A program made the translations under genes and the position numbers. 28,720 nucleotides of DNA from a virus: positions 1 through 28,720 of IMG/VR virus record IMGVR_UViG_3300008448_000457; one strand, written 5' to 3'. The notes below the pieces were generated by a model, which saw only the letters and a program-made list of their open reading frames with translations, was not told the DNA's origin and ran no database searches. Below are positions 28,016 through 28,720 of this stretch, piece after piece. The first letter of the stretch is position 1, and each line of letters opens with the position of its first letter.

Positions 28016-28720
28016 ATGACGAACAAGACGCACGAAACCGCCGCCGCCAAGTCGGAGCGCGCCGAAGCTTCGCTGCTCGAACAAGCCGCCAAGCTTGGCG
28101 CAAGGGAGGGTGCAGGCTTCGGGACCGGCTACGGCTCGCGCATCATCTTTGCACGGGCCATCCGGAATAACCCTGACTACGGACGCGGCTGGCATTTGCT
28201 GACCGCCAGCAACAGCAAGGGGAATGAAGTGTCCCGGTTTGCCATGGTCGCTTGCCTCAAGGCTTCGTTTGAGGACGCATTCCAAGCGGCGGCGGAGGCG
28301 AAGGGTCTCACGGAAAAGCTCGCCAAGGACGGTGCTCGGTCTGCATTCAGCTATATCAAGAACAAGGTCGCCAAGGACCTTGAGGCGGAGGAAGTCGCCC
28401 GGGAAATCGCTGTCGCCTTGCAAGCTCGCATTGACGCTGGCGAGGACGTCGCCGCCATTCAGGCGGAGGCGGAGGCAGAACGCGGTGCGAAAAACCGGAC
28501 CGACGTGATGGCGAACATTCTCAAGAGCGCTTCGGCGGACATGGTCGCCGCCATGGTGGTGCGTCTGGACCGCGACGCGATGGAACTGGACGCGGACAAG
28601 AAACTGGACAGCGTGATCGCCTCCCTGACCGACGTGGTCTGGGAACTGGGTGGCGACGAAGCCACGAAAGCGGCGGAGGAACTGGCGAAGAAGAAGGCCA
28701 AGGCCAAGGCCCCCATCGCC
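28016..28720 (+). CDS. Unknown Ala/Lys/Glu-rich protein, divergent gene (cut by window edge)
   Basis: ATG 28016 has AAGGGA 9 nt upstream and the frame is open for all 235 codons to the right edge. It is the only plus-strand gene and runs away from the late operon, so it probably starts the other transcription arm (early or replication region). Visible: MTNKTHETAAAKSERAEASL; a Gly-rich segment LGAREGAGFGTGYGSRIIFA; AIRNNPDYGRGWHLLTASNS; then long Ala/Glu/Lys helices (KASFEDAFQAAAEAKGL, AVALQARIDAGEDVAAIQAE) and ELAKKKAKAKAPIA at the edge. No membrane segment or signal peptide. I do not recognise a family. The helical, charged composition suggests a coiled-coil or nucleic-acid-associated protein; that is a guess. 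Confidence 0.72.
   Translation, partial: MTNKTHETAAAKSERAEASLLEQAAKLGAREGAGFGTGYGSRIIFARAIRNNPDYGRGWHLLTASNSKGNEVSRFAMVACLKASFEDAFQAAAEAKGLTEKLAKDGARSAFSYIKNKVAKDLEAEEVAREIAVALQARIDAGEDVAAIQAEAEAERGAKNRTDVMANILKSASADMVAAMVVRLDRDAMELDADKKLDSVIASLTDVVWELGGDEATKAAEELAKKKAKAKAPIA

Noticed and set aside
28007-28423. Minus-strand frame of 138 codons opposite the divergent gene
   Set aside because: The plus-strand frame is longer, open to the edge, has a ribosome-binding site and an upstream promoter candidate, and shows helix-forming composition.
1-28720. tRNA, rRNA, integrase, insertion sequence or CRISPR array
   Set aside because: I looked for cloverleaf ends, transposase or integrase motifs and spaced repeats and saw none; a dedicated tRNA scan could still find a degenerate one.

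Overview
The window is a piece of a tailed double-stranded DNA bacteriophage genome (Caudoviricetes). The architecture is podovirus-like and resembles P22-type virion assembly: small and large terminase, an 833-residue portal, a scaffold, an HK97-like major capsid protein, a gp4-like adaptor, a gp10-like nozzle protein and large Gly/Pro/Ala-rich candidate ejection proteins. I see no sheath, tail tube or tape-measure gene. Several genes resemble families I associate with uncultured freshwater and marine phages. The host cannot be named; GC-rich composition and an Rz/Rz1 spanin pair point to a Gram-negative (diderm) bacterium.

Nearly everything lies on the minus strand as one tightly packed late operon, read from right to left. 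Joins are typically ATGA, GTGA, TGATG or TAATG overlaps. From about 27.7 kb downward: an HNH/AP2 homing-type endonuclease with its own sigma70-like promoter; terS, terL and portal; a 64-aa protein; a GroES-like co-chaperonin; scaffold; a 157-aa protein; a 200-aa candidate decoration protein; and the major capsid protein, followed by a strong hairpin terminator. Next come a lysis cassette (small membrane protein, holin, TIGR02594-type endolysin), two small structural proteins, a Gly-rich adhesin-like protein, a 665-aa structural protein and a GT-A glycosyltransferase. A run of six tiny, very basic proteins follows, then the gp4-like adaptor, a zinc-ribbon protein, a 45-aa protein, a GIY-YIG endonuclease inserted at the 5' end of a connector-like gene, a 159-aa virion protein, nested spanins (Rz/Rz1), a repeat-rich tail fibre, a second Gly-rich protein, the gp10-like protein, and a group of putative internal virion proteins. 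The last of these runs off the left edge.

At the right end, about 353 bp without a gene separates this operon from a divergent plus-strand gene (28016 to beyond the window), which has no stop inside the window. The spacer is packed with runs of six or seven G or C, several forming perfect inverted repeats, and carries an operator-like palindrome beside a consensus -35 box.

The most unusual features are these. Three consecutive, otherwise unrelated small basic proteins share a Cys-terminated tag of about 20 residues, and a fourth carries a weaker version. The connector-like gene's apparent N-terminus continues in frame up to the stop codon of the GIY-YIG gene with no canonical start codon. 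A matching C-run/G-run/TATATTT block lies on both sides of the HNH gene. A 72-residue protein consists largely of two copies of a 24-residue repeat. All family assignments rest on reading the translated sequences; no database search was possible.
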